Assembly: GCF_002028455.1 (NCBI RefSeq)
Contig: NZ_MWUM01000010.1
Location: forward strand, 116,424-180,423
DNA: 64,000 bases
From: Zoogloea sp. LCSB751
Lineage (GTDB): Bacteria; Pseudomonadota; Gammaproteobacteria; Burkholderiales; Rhodocyclaceae
Direction of reading: 5' to 3'
Under the pieces are notes generated by a model. It had not been told where the DNA came from and ran no database searches. It saw only the letters and a program-made list of their open reading frames with translations. Within the stretch, counting starts at the first letter, position 1. Each line of letters begins with the position of its first letter. Of the stretch, positions 38,491-46,205 are shown in pieces. Both the position numbers and the translations under genes were made by a program.

Positions 38491-39482
38491 CCACCGCAGC
38501 CCAGAAAAAGATGAACACCGCCCAGGCCATCAACCTGGCCCTCCATGACGCCATGGCCCTCGACGAATCGGTGGTGGTCCTCGGCGAGGACATCGCCGAC
38601 CGGGAAGGCGGCGGGGTGTTCAAGTGCACCGCCGGCCTGTCCACCAAGTTCGGCACCGGCCGCGTCAAATCCACGCCGATCGCCGAGCAGGCCATCGTCG
38701 GCGCGGCGGTCGGCGGCGCGTTGGCCGGCCTGCGCCCGGTGGCCGAGATCATGCTGATGAACTTCACCACGGTGGCGATGGACCAGATCGTCAACCACGC
38801 CGCCAAGCTGCGTTTCATGACCGGCGGCCAGACCCACGTGCCGCTGGTGATCCGCACCACCACCGGCGCCGGCTTCGGCACCGGCGGCCAGCACGCCGAC
38901 TACCTGGAAGCCTGGTTCGCCCACACCGCCGGCCTGAAGGTCGTCGCCCCGGCCACCCCGGCGGACGCCTACGGCCTGATGCTGTCGTGCATCTTCGACG
39001 ACGACCCGTGCATCTTCATCGAGAACCTTCCGCTGTACTTCGTCCCCGGCGAAGCGCCGGAGCCCGGCGTTCGCGTGCCGATCGGCAAGGCCAGGATCGT
39101 GCAGGAAGGCAGCGACATCACGCTGATCAGCTACAGCAAGACCCTCCACGACGTGATCGGCGTGGCCAGGGAGCTGGCCAAGGAAGGCATCGCCGCCGAG
39201 GTCATCGACCTGCGCACCATCTCCCCGCTGGACATGGACACCCTCCTCGCCTCGGCCCGCAAGACCGGCCGCGTGGTGGTGGCCCACGAGGCCCAGGTGG
39301 ATTTCGGCGTCGGCGCCGAGATCTCCGCGCGCCTGCACAAGGAACTCTTCGGCCAGCTCAAGGCCCCGGTGGCGCGGGTCGGCGCGGCGCGCTCGCCGGT
39401 GCCCTTCTCCAAGCCCCTCGAAGCCGCCTTCGTGCCGACCCGCGAACGCATCCTGGCGGCCATCCGCGAAACCCTCAACTAA
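38487..39482 (+). CDS. 2-oxoacid dehydrogenase E1 beta subunit
   Basis: A 331-residue transketolase-like E1 beta: MNTAQAINLALHDAMALDES, VLGEDIADREGG, TPIAEQAIVGAAVGGALAGLRP, and the C-terminal transketolase domain with AEVIDLRTISPLD and GRVVVAHEAQ. It overlaps E1 alpha by ATGA, which fits fixed 1:1 synthesis of the alpha2beta2 enzyme. A 78-base spacer with a copy of the dispersed palindrome separates it from the lipoyl protein gene. Confidence 0.9.
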   Translation: MTTAAQKKMNTAQAINLALHDAMALDESVVVLGEDIADREGGGVFKCTAGLSTKFGTGRVKSTPIAEQAIVGAAVGGALAGLRPVAEIMLMNFTTVAMDQIVNHAAKLRFMTGGQTHVPLVIRTTTGAGFGTGGQHADYLEAWFAHTAGLKVVAPATPADAYGLMLSCIFDDDPCIFIENLPLYFVPGEAPEPGVRVPIGKARIVQEGSDITLISYSKTLHDVIGVARELAKEGIAAEVIDLRTISPLDMDTLLASARKTGRVVVAHEAQVDFGVGAEISARLHKELFGQLKAPVARVGAARSPVPFSKPLEAAFVPTRERILAAIRETLN

Positions 39483-39491
39483 GCCCCGTGG

Positions 39492-39509
39492 GGTCGAATT
39501 CATTCGACC
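39492..39509. repeat. Dispersed palindrome, variant GGTCGAATTCATTCGACC
   Basis: A variant of the GGGGCGAATTCATTCGCCCC unit in which both arms changed in a compensating way (GGC to GGT and GCC to ACC), so pairing is kept. It lies in the E1 beta to lipoyl gene spacer inside the operon and could tune downstream expression or RNA processing. Confidence 0.7.
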
Positions 39510-39560
39510 AAAGCCCGCACCCAACCCGATCAAAAAGACAGAACAGCAAAGGACAACATC

Positions 39561-39791
39561 ATGGCAACCGAAATCATCCTCCCCAAGCTCGGTTTTTCCG
39601 TCAATGAGGCCATCCTGACCGAATGGATGGTGCCGAACGGCGGCGCCGTCGAGAAAGGCCAGCTGCTGTACACGATGGAGAGCGAGAAGTCCGTGCAGGA
39701 AGTCGAGGCCCCGGCCGACGGCACCCTGAAGATCATCAAGGAAGCCGGCGAGACCTACGAGGTCGGCACCGTCATCGGCGAGCTGGTGTGA
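39561..39791 (+). CDS. Free-standing lipoyl carrier protein
   Basis: A 76-residue protein that is a single lipoyl domain: MATEIILPKLGFSVNEAILTEW-type start, then VEKGQLLYTMESEKSVQEVEAP, where the Lys of ESEKS would be lipoylated, and PADGTL. In most complexes this domain is fused to E2; here it is a separate protein whose stop overlaps the E2 start (TGATG at 39789-39793). A biotin-carrier role is less likely given the 2-oxoacid dehydrogenase neighbours. Confidence 0.88.
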   Translation: MATEIILPKLGFSVNEAILTEWMVPNGGAVEKGQLLYTMESEKSVQEVEAPADGTLKIIKEAGETYEVGTVIGELV

Positions 39792-40558
39792 TGAGCGCCA
39801 AGCCCGAGGCTCCCGCTGCGCCGGCCTGGCCGGCCAGCCTGCCGCCGATGCCGGTGATGGACTTCGGCCTGTTCGGCGAGGTCGAGACCGTGCCGCTGCC
39901 GCGCCACCAGAAGCTGGTGGCGTCCTTCCTGGCCCGCAACTGGGCGCAGATCCCCCACGTGTTCCACCAGGACGAGGCCGAAGTGCCCGGGCTGGATGCG
40001 GCGCGCAAGGCCATCAGCGCCGGGTCCGGCGTGAAGGTCACCCAGGTGGCCTTCCTGGTCAAGGCGGCGGTGAAGGCGCTGCAGGCCTTCCCGCGCTTCA
40101 ATGCTTCGCTGACGCCGAACGGCGACGGCCTGGTGATGAAGCGCTACTTCCACATCGGCATCGCCGTGGAAACGCCCAACGGCCTCGTCGTGCCGGTGAT
40201 CCGCGACTGCGACAGGAAGAGCATCCCGGAGATCGCCGCCGAGCTGGCCGAGAAGGCCGAGCGGGCCCGCGGCAAGGGCCTGCCGATCACCGAGATGTCC
40301 GGCGGCTGCTTCACCATCAGCTCCCTCGGCAACCTCGGCGGCACCGGCTTCACGCCGATCATCAACGCACCGGAAGTGGCCATCCTCGGCGTCACCCGCA
40401 CGGTCGAGCGCCTCAAGCGGGTGGATGGCGAGGTGGTCGGCGTGCCGGTGCTGCCCCTGTCCCTCAGCTACGACCACCGGGTGATCAACGGTGCCGACGC
40501 GGCCCGCTTCACCCGCTGCATCGCCGACGCGCTGGCCGATCCGGCGGCGCTGGCCTGA
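39791..40558 (+). CDS. 2-oxoacid dehydrogenase E2 acyltransferase, catalytic domain only
   Basis: A 255-residue protein consisting of the E2 catalytic (CAT-like) domain. It has RNWAQIPHVFHQDEAEV, FPRFNASL, HIGIAVETPNGLVVPVIRD, FTISSLGNLGGTGFTPIIN and the active-site motif SYDHRVINGADAARF. Asn instead of Asp in HRVING also occurs in pseudomonad pyruvate dehydrogenase E2. Neither a lipoyl domain nor a clear peripheral-subunit-binding domain is present. It transfers the acyl group from the lipoyl protein to CoA. No E3 gene is in the cluster, so dihydrolipoyl dehydrogenase must come from elsewhere. Confidence 0.88.
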   Translation: MSAKPEAPAAPAWPASLPPMPVMDFGLFGEVETVPLPRHQKLVASFLARNWAQIPHVFHQDEAEVPGLDAARKAISAGSGVKVTQVAFLVKAAVKALQAFPRFNASLTPNGDGLVMKRYFHIGIAVETPNGLVVPVIRDCDRKSIPEIAAELAEKAERARGKGLPITEMSGGCFTISSLGNLGGTGFTPIINAPEVAILGVTRTVERLKRVDGEVVGVPVLPLSLSYDHRVINGADAARFTRCIADALADPAALA

Positions 40559-40579
40559 AACCACGATAAGGACAACAAG

Positions 40580-41377
40580 ATGACGACCCACATTGAGGCA
40601 GGAACCCTCCTGCAACGCTTTTCCCTGGAAGGTCGGGTCGCCCTGGTGACCGGGGCCGGTTCCGGCCTGGGCGAGCGCATGGCCCACGTGCTGGCGGCGG
40701 CTGGCGCCAAAGTGGCCTGCGTGGCGCGCCGCGTCGAGCGTGTCGAGGCGGTCGCCGCGGCGATCCGCGACGCCGGCGGCCAGGCCATGGCCTGCCGCAT
40801 GGACGTTGGCGACCAGGCCACCATCGGCGCCGCGCTGGACGCCATCGAGCAGCGCTTCGGCAGTCCCGCGCACATCCTGATCAACAACGCCGGCGCCACC
40901 GATCCGACGGCCTTCCACCAGATGAGCGAGGCCCAGTGGACCTCGGTGCTCGACGTGAACCTGTCGGGCCCGTTCTTCGTGACCCAGGCCGTGGCCCAGC
41001 GCCTGATCGCCGCGGAGCAGGGCGGCTCGATCATCAACATTGCCTCCATCCTCGGCCACCTGGCGTATCCCAATTTCATCAACTACGGTACGACCAAGGG
41101 GGCGCTGATCCACATGACGCGCTACATGGCGCTGGACCTGCTGCCCCACGGCATCCGCGTCAATGCGATCGCACCGGGCTATTTCCCGAGCGAGATGACC
41201 AACCCGTTCTACGAATCGGAGGCCGGCAAGAAGGAGATCGCCCACCTGCCCGCCAAGCGCCTCGGGCGCCTGGAGGAACTCGACGGCCCGTTGCTGCTCT
41301 TGGCCAGCGAAGCGTCGTCGTACATGAACGGCAGCGTCTTGACCGTCGACTATGGACACTCGGTTCGCTTGTCGTAG
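40580..41377 (+). CDS. Short-chain dehydrogenase/reductase (SDR)
   Basis: A 265-residue SDR with a 17-residue N-terminal extension before the Rossmann fold: GRVALVTGAGSGLGERMA, VARRVERV (Arg after beta-2, suggesting NADPH), NNAGATDP, NIASILGH, catalytic YGTTKGALIH and NAIAPGYFPSEMT. It ends the 2-oxoacid dehydrogenase operon, 22 bases after E2, and probably prepares or consumes the keto substrate. It resembles gluconate-5-dehydrogenase-like SDRs, but the substrate is unknown. Confidence 0.87.
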   Translation: MTTHIEAGTLLQRFSLEGRVALVTGAGSGLGERMAHVLAAAGAKVACVARRVERVEAVAAAIRDAGGQAMACRMDVGDQATIGAALDAIEQRFGSPAHILINNAGATDPTAFHQMSEAQWTSVLDVNLSGPFFVTQAVAQRLIAAEQGGSIINIASILGHLAYPNFINYGTTKGALIHMTRYMALDLLPHGIRVNAIAPGYFPSEMTNPFYESEAGKKEIAHLPAKRLGRLEELDGPLLLLASEASSYMNGSVLTVDYGHSVRLS

Positions 41378-41459
41378 AATCCTCGCCGGAAAACCTGCTG
41401 AAATAAATACATAACACGCGTTTTCCCCGGCAGCAGCCGGGGGCGCAGCAGAGGGCAAA

Positions 41460-41489
41460 AGGGCGCTCCACCTTGCTTCGGAGCGCCCT
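41460..41489. other. Ten-base-pair stem-loop before TetR gene
   Basis: AGGGCGCTCC (41460-41469) pairs with GGAGCGCCCT (41480-41489). On the plus strand no T run follows, so it is not a convincing terminator for the SDR gene; on the minus strand TTTT follows. It lies in the 169-bp spacer before the TetR gene. Confidence 0.45.
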
Positions 41490-41546
41490 GGCGCTTCACG
41501 ACTACGCCGGACCGGCGGCAACTGCCCGGATCTGGGGGATACCTAC

Positions 41547-42377
41547 ATGACTGAAGAAAACAAACCGGAATCTTTGCTGAGCCCCGAGGCTCCGCCGGTA
41601 CGCAAGATCGTCCGCCCCAAGCGCGACGCCGCCCGCTCCAAGGCGGCCGGCGGCACCTGGCAGGCCGAAAAGAGCCAGGCCACCCGCAACCAGATCCTCG
41701 AAGCCACGCTGCAGTGCCTCGTCGAACTCGGCTACACGCAGACCACCACCGAGAAGATCGCCCAGAAGGCCGGTGTGTCCCGTGGGGCGATGACCCACCA
41801 CTTCAAGTCCCGCGCCGACGTCTTCGAGGCCGCCGCCGAGTACATCACCGACCTGCGCGCCGCCGAATACGAGGACGCCTGCCGGCGCATCCGCCTGCCG
41901 GAAGGCGACCTGGCTACCTACGAGAGCATGCTCGACACCCTCGAGATGCTGCAGAAGTACTACTACGCGCGGCCGTCCTTCATCGCCCTGCAGGAGCTGC
42001 AGCGTGGCGCCCGCACCGACAAGGACCTCGCCCGGGTCATGCAGCCCCTCGAGAAGGCCCTCGACGACAAGAAGAACGCCAGCATGCTGAAGCGCTTCCC
42101 GTTCTGGGCCGACTACCCGCAGACCGGCGAAGTGCTGCGTGACTTGTTCTTTCATTCCCTGAAGGGCGTCGCCGTCAACCCGACCCCCTACATGCAGGGC
42201 GATCGTCTGCACCGCCTGCACAAGCTGCTTGCGTCGGTGGCGATGGTGGAGTTCGAGAAAGCCTACGAGGCGGTGCACGGCACCAAGATCCCGCCGCAGG
42301 CTGCTGCTGCAGAACCCGAGCCTGCCGCCGCGTCGGCACCTAAGGCCCGGCGGACGAAGAAGGTTGCCGCAGACTGA
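41547..42377 (+). CDS. TetR/AcrR-family transcriptional regulator with long tails
   Basis: A 276-residue TetR protein. A basic 45-residue N-terminal extension (KIVRPKRDAARSKAAGG) precedes the helix-turn-helix at about residues 46-90 (TRNQILEATLQCLVELGYTQ, GVSRGAMTHHFKSRADVF). The C terminus is an Ala/Pro/Lys tail ending KARRTKKVAAD. The central ligand domain is Tyr-rich (LQKYYYARPSF). It lies between two operons that carry the AACAAAC motif and is a candidate regulator for that motif, although its own upstream region has no clear copy. A bidirectional terminator follows. Confidence 0.85.
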   Translation: MTEENKPESLLSPEAPPVRKIVRPKRDAARSKAAGGTWQAEKSQATRNQILEATLQCLVELGYTQTTTEKIAQKAGVSRGAMTHHFKSRADVFEAAAEYITDLRAAEYEDACRRIRLPEGDLATYESMLDTLEMLQKYYYARPSFIALQELQRGARTDKDLARVMQPLEKALDDKKNASMLKRFPFWADYPQTGEVLRDLFFHSLKGVAVNPTPYMQGDRLHRLHKLLASVAMVEFEKAYEAVHGTKIPPQAAAAEPEPAAASAPKARRTKKVAAD

Positions 42378-42400
42378 GTTGTGGGTTTGCGGACCGGAGC

Positions 42401-42432
42401 AAAAGGGCCAACGGCATGCCGCTGGCCCTTTT
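42401..42432. terminator. Bidirectional intrinsic terminator
   Basis: Arms AAAAGGGCCA (42401-42410) and TGGCCCTTTT (42423-42432) with further pairing of CGGC/GCCG inside. It has A and T tracts on both sides and lies 24 bp after the TetR stop. Confidence 0.85.
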
Positions 42433-42488
42433 GCCATTGGGGCCTCCTGTTCCTTGCCAAATTTTGCCAGGCGACCTAAATTGGCTGG

Positions 42489-42731
42489 ATGAGCACGATG
42501 AATATTTCCCTGCCTGACGCCCTGAAGACATTCGTGGATGAGCAGGTCGCCCAGCGCGGCTATAGCACGAGCAGCGAGTACGTGCGTGAATTGATCCGCC
42601 GGGATCAGGATTGCCAGCAGCTGCGTGCCCTGTTGCTCGAAGGGGCCGCATCGGAAACGGTGGGGCCCGCGGATGCCGGGTATTTTGCGGGCTTGCGCGA
42701 GCGGATCCGCAAGGCGGGCCCGCGGGAGTGA
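42489..42731 (+). CDS. parD: ParD-type antitoxin
   Basis: An 80-residue ribbon-helix-helix protein: MNISLPDALKTFVDEQVAQR forms the DNA-binding strand and first helix, and STSSEYVRELIRRDQD the second. The C-terminal part would wrap the toxin. It forms a type II toxin-antitoxin pair with the next gene, which overlaps its stop (GTGA at 42728-42731). RHH antitoxins repress their own operon. The start could also be the ATG at 42498. The pair sits between two catabolic units. Confidence 0.88.
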   Translation: MSTMNISLPDALKTFVDEQVAQRGYSTSSEYVRELIRRDQDCQQLRALLLEGAASETVGPADAGYFAGLRERIRKAGPRE

Positions 42732-43048
42732 GCGACAAGCCAGTGGTGCCGCGCAAGCGGGCCCACGAGGACGTCGAGGAAGCCCTGGACTACTACCTGC
42801 GTGAAGGGGCCGAGCAGGCGGCACTCGGGTTCGTCGATGCGCTGGAGGCGGCCTACGGCCAGATCGGTCAGCACCCCGAGATCGGGTCACCTCGCTACGC
42901 GCACGAGCTCAACCTGCCTGGTTTGCGCTGCTGGGGGCTGACGCGCTACCCCTACTTGGTCTTCTACATCGAGCGGAATGACCATATCGATGTGTGGCGG
43001 GTGCTCCACGGCCACAAACACCTTCCCGACTGGCTGCAGTCGGTCTGA
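42728..43048 (+). CDS. parE: ParE/RelE-superfamily toxin
   Basis: A 106-residue toxin of the ParE/RelE fold: a helical hairpin (AHEDVEEALDYYLREGAEQA, GFVDALEAAYGQIGQHPEIG) followed by strands with GLRCWGLTRYPYLVFYIERND and DVWRVLHGHKHLP. ParE toxins inhibit DNA gyrase and RelE types cut mRNA; this one is closer to ParE by sequence style. The GTG start at 42728 overlaps the antitoxin stop, giving coupled translation. Confidence 0.85.
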   Translation: MSDKPVVPRKRAHEDVEEALDYYLREGAEQAALGFVDALEAAYGQIGQHPEIGSPRYAHELNLPGLRCWGLTRYPYLVFYIERNDHIDVWRVLHGHKHLPDWLQSV

Positions 43049-43116
43049 GCATCCACCTGCCTTCCCCAAAGAAATCCATTTCCCTGTTGTCCCCAGCAAT
43101 TTCTTTCCTGTACCAT

Positions 43117-43136
43117 AACAAACAGAATTGATTGTT
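43117..43136. promoter_or_regulatory. Operator-like motif, site F
   Basis: AACAAACAG-AA-TTGATTGTT, 16 of 18 matches to the recurring motif. It lies 24 bp before the DUF35 gene start and heads the large 43161-52168 operon. Confidence 0.68.
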
Positions 43137-43160
43137 TTATACAAATACGAGGCCGGTCCG

Positions 43161-43592
43161 ATGATGCTGGATACCCCCAAGAAACTTGCCTGTCCCGAGC
43201 TGCTCGACCTGGCCGGCGGGCGCCTGGCCTTGCTGGGCAGCCGCTGCCGTGCCTGCGGCGAGGTGTACTTCCCGGCCAGCCATGGCTGCACGCGCTGCTG
43301 CGCCACCGACATGGAGCCCTACCGCCTGGGCAGCGAAGGAACGCTGTGGTCATGGACGATCCAGGGTTTCCGGCCCAAGGCGCCCTACAACGGCGGCGAG
43401 TCCGAGGCGGACTTCCGGCCCTACGGCGTCGGCTACGTGGAGATGCCGTCCGGCGTGAAGGTGGAAAGCCGCCTGAGTGTCGCTGACCCGGCGCTGCTCG
43501 CCATCGGCATGCCGATGATCCTGACCCTGCAGGCCTACCGCCAGGTGCCCGGCGAGGCGCCGGTCTACACCTACGCCTTCGCCCCCGCCTGA
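43161..43592 (+). CDS. DUF35 zinc-ribbon/OB-fold protein
   Basis: A 143-residue protein with a rubredoxin-like zinc ribbon (CRACGEVYFP and CTRCC at about residues 31-50) and a C-terminal OB-fold (LWSWTIQGFRPKAPY, FRPYGVGYVEMP). DUF35 proteins partner with thiolase-fold enzymes, as in the steroid side-chain retro-aldolase Ltp2-ChsH2 and archaeal thiolase-HMG-CoA synthase complexes. The thiolase-like gene follows 19 bases downstream and is the obvious partner. The ATG at 43161 has GAGG eight bases upstream; an ATG at 43164 is equally possible. Confidence 0.87.
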   Translation: MMLDTPKKLACPELLDLAGGRLALLGSRCRACGEVYFPASHGCTRCCATDMEPYRLGSEGTLWSWTIQGFRPKAPYNGGESEADFRPYGVGYVEMPSGVKVESRLSVADPALLAIGMPMILTLQAYRQVPGEAPVYTYAFAPA

Positions 43593-43611
43593 TTTCCCGG
43601 AGATTCCCCGC

Positions 43612-44763
43612 ATGGACAACGAAGTTGCAATCATCGGCGTCGGCCTGCATCCCTTTGGACGCACCGACGCCCTGTCCGGCCAGCAGCAGGGCGCCTACGC
43701 GGTGCGCGAGGCCCTCAAAGACGCCGGCATCGAATGGAAGGACGTCGGCGTCGCCTACGGAGGCAGCCAGGACGGTGGCAACGCCGACGCGCTGTCGAAC
43801 CACCTGGGCCTGACCGGCATCCCTTTCGTGAATGTGGCCAACGGCTGCGCCACCGGCGGCTCGGCGCTGGCCAGCGTGATCGCGGCGATCCAGTCCGGCG
43901 TCGCCGAGATCGGCGTCGCGGTGGGCTTCGACAAGCACCCGCGCGGCGCTTTCAACCCCAGGCCGAAGGACTGGGGGCTGGAGGACTGGTACGGCGAGAC
44001 CGGCCTGATGCTGACCACCCAGTTCTTTGCGCTGAAGACCCAGCGCTACATGCACGAGCACGGCATCGGTGAGGAGGCGCTGGTGCGCATCGCCCAGCGG
44101 GCCTTCCGTAACGGCGCGCTGACGCCCCACGCGTGGCGCCGCCGCGAGCTGTCGTACGCAGAGATCGCCGAATCGATGCCGGTGAACCTGCCGCTGCGCA
44201 AGTTCATGTTCTGCAACCCGGCGGAAGGCGGCGCGGCGCTGGTGCTGTGCAGCGCCAAGCATGCCCGTAAATACAGCGCCAAGCCGGTGATCGTGAAGGC
44301 CGCCGTGATGCGCACCCGCCACCACGGCTCCTTCGAGGTCTTCAACCCGGGCCTGGCCGCGCAGCAGTCGCCGGCGCCGACGGTGATGGCCTCCCGCGCC
44401 GCCTTCGAGCTGGCCGGCGTCGGGCCGCAGGACATCGACGTGATCCAGCTGCAGGACACCGACAGCGGCTCCGAGTTGATCCACATCGCCGAGAACGGCT
44501 TCTGCGAGCACGGCGAGCAGGCCCACCTGCTGAAGAACGGCGACACCGACATCCACGGCCGCCTGCCCATCAACACCGATGGCGGCTGCCTGGCCAACGG
44601 CGAGCCGGTGGGCGCTTCGGGCCTGCGCCAGGTCATCGAAATCTGCACACAGCTGCGCGGCCAGGCCGGCGCGCGGCAAGTGCCGGGCACGCCCCGGCTC
44701 GGCTACACCCACGTCTATGGCGCCCCCGGCGTCAGCGCCGTGACCATCCTGCAGGCCGGCTGA
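43612..44763 (+). CDS. Thiolase-like (SCP-x/lipid-transfer type) protein
   Basis: A 383-residue thiolase-fold protein of the SCP-x/acetyl-CoA acetyltransferase-like group that pairs with DUF35 proteins. The nucleophile is C79 in VANGCATGGSAL. The second motif, normally GHPxGxSG, reads GEPVGASG with E331 in place of the catalytic His. This suggests altered chemistry, for example retro-aldol or Claisen cleavage with a different base. It is cotranscribed with DUF35 upstream and a Rieske oxygenase downstream. Activity should be treated as unknown within the thiolase superfamily. Confidence 0.85.
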   Translation: MDNEVAIIGVGLHPFGRTDALSGQQQGAYAVREALKDAGIEWKDVGVAYGGSQDGGNADALSNHLGLTGIPFVNVANGCATGGSALASVIAAIQSGVAEIGVAVGFDKHPRGAFNPRPKDWGLEDWYGETGLMLTTQFFALKTQRYMHEHGIGEEALVRIAQRAFRNGALTPHAWRRRELSYAEIAESMPVNLPLRKFMFCNPAEGGAALVLCSAKHARKYSAKPVIVKAAVMRTRHHGSFEVFNPGLAAQQSPAPTVMASRAAFELAGVGPQDIDVIQLQDTDSGSELIHIAENGFCEHGEQAHLLKNGDTDIHGRLPINTDGGCLANGEPVGASGLRQVIEICTQLRGQAGARQVPGTPRLGYTHVYGAPGVSAVTILQAG

Positions 44764-44807
44764 AACCGGCCGGCCCACACAAAAGAGAAACGGACGGAGA
44801 CAAAGAC

Positions 44808-46205
44808 ATGAACAAGCCCAGCGAAAAATTCGAGATCCTGCCGCAGGAACAGGGCGGCGACCCGGGTGTCTTCCAGCAGCTCCTCAAGCAGGAGACGGTG
44901 CCGGTGCCCGACTACCTGGCCCCCCACAACCCGGGCTTCGGCGACGCCGACCTGTCCGTCGATCGCTACGCCTCGGCGGCCTTCCACCGTCTTGAAGCGG
45001 AAAAGATGTGGCCGAAGACCTGGCAGTTCGTCGGCCGCGAGGAGCAGATCCCGAAGGCCGGTGACCACCTGGTGTACGACATCGTCGACAGCTCCATCAT
45101 CGTGATGCGTGGCGACGATGGCGTGATCCGCGCCTTCCACAATTCCTGCCTGCACCGCGGCCGCGCGCTGCGCATGAACGGCGGCACCGTCGGCCAGCTC
45201 AAGTGCCCCTACCACGGCTTCACCTGGGATCTGCGGGGCAAATTGGCCAGCATCCCATGCGCGTGGGACTTCAAGCATCTGGAAGGGCAGAACAACGACT
45301 TGCCGCCGGTGCGCGTGGACAGCTGGCTCGGCTTCGTCTTCATCAACCTGGACGAGCATGCCCAGCCGCTGAACGACTACCTGGACGCGCTGCCTGAGCA
45401 CTTCCGCGACTACGCCTTCGAGCGCTCGGTGATCGTCGCCCATGTGCAGCGTCGCGTCGAAGCCAACTGGAAGGTGGCCCAGGAAGCCTTCATGGAGTCC
45501 ATGCACGCCCGCGTGACCCACCCGCAGCTGCTCACCTTCACCGCCGACTGCGACAGCCAGTACGACATGTACGGCGACAACATCAGCCGCAGCGTCACGC
45601 CGATGGCGGTGCCCAGCACCCACACCCGCGGCGTCGTCGAGCCGCTGGTGCTGCACGACATCCTCGAGGAATCCGGCCGCATGGCCGACTCCGACGGCAG
45701 CGCCCACACCCTGCCCGAAGGCCAGACCGCCCGCCAGTACATCGGCGAACTGAACCGGCGCATCTTCGGCGAAGCCTCCGGGCGCGACCTCGCCCACGCC
45801 ACGCTGGCCGAGCTGCAGGACGCCATCCTGTACTCGATCTTCCCCAACACCCAGATCTGGTCCGGCTACTGCGGCAACATCGTGTATCGCGTGATTCCCG
45901 ACGGCAACAACCACGAGAGCTGCATCTTCGACGTGATGCTGCTGTGGCGCCACAAGGAAGGCGAAGTGCCGCCGCCGCCGGCCAAGCTCAACCGCTTGCC
46001 GGACGACCAGCCCTTCTCGGCGGCGCCGGAGCTGGGCGCCCTCGGCCCGGTGTTCGACCAGGACATGCGCAACCTCGGCGCGATGACCAAGGGCCTGCGC
46101 GCCTCCAAGAAGGGCACCGTGAGCCTGGCCAGCTACCAGGAAAGCCGTATCCGCCACCACCACGAGACCCTCGACAAGTACCTCGGGTTGGGAGCGGGCA
46201 AGTGA
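44808..46205 (+). CDS. Rieske non-haem iron oxygenase, alpha subunit
   Basis: A 465-residue Rieske oxygenase. Ligands are C114-x-H116 (CLHRG) and C133-x2-H136 (CPYHGF). The iron region is AQEAFMESMHARVTHP at about residues 225-240. It is a paralogue of the enzyme at 507-1931, sharing PCAWDF, FINLDE/FINMDE and GLRASKKG/GFRASKKP motifs. It is the only Rieske gene in an operon that also encodes a reductase (51206). Its stop overlaps the MDR GTG start. The substrate may be a CoA ester or free acid, given the surrounding acyl-CoA genes; this is inference. Confidence 0.9.
   Translation: MNKPSEKFEILPQEQGGDPGVFQQLLKQETVPVPDYLAPHNPGFGDADLSVDRYASAAFHRLEAEKMWPKTWQFVGREEQIPKAGDHLVYDIVDSSIIVMRGDDGVIRAFHNSCLHRGRALRMNGGTVGQLKCPYHGFTWDLRGKLASIPCAWDFKHLEGQNNDLPPVRVDSWLGFVFINLDEHAQPLNDYLDALPEHFRDYAFERSVIVAHVQRRVEANWKVAQEAFMESMHARVTHPQLLTFTADCDSQYDMYGDNISRSVTPMAVPSTHTRGVVEPLVLHDILEESGRMADSDGSAHTLPEGQTARQYIGELNRRIFGEASGRDLAHATLAELQDAILYSIFPNTQIWSGYCGNIVYRVIPDGNNHESCIFDVMLLWRHKEGEVPPPPAKLNRLPDDQPFSAAPELGALGPVFDQDMRNLGAMTKGLRASKKGTVSLASYQESRIRHHHETLDKYLGLGAGK

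Noticed and set aside
40471..40500. E2 active-site motif HRVING suspected of being inactive (Asn for Asp)
   Set aside because: The same Asn is found in functional pseudomonad-type pyruvate dehydrogenase E2 proteins, so it is not evidence of loss of function.
41460..41489. Stem-loop as the terminator of the 2-oxoacid dehydrogenase operon
   Set aside because: On the coding strand it is not followed by a T run; only the opposite strand has one, where no gene would need it. It is listed as a structure only.
39755..41521. A long minus-strand frame across the E2 and SDR genes
   Set aside because: It is antisense to clear E2 and SDR active-site motifs and has composition typical of a shadow frame.
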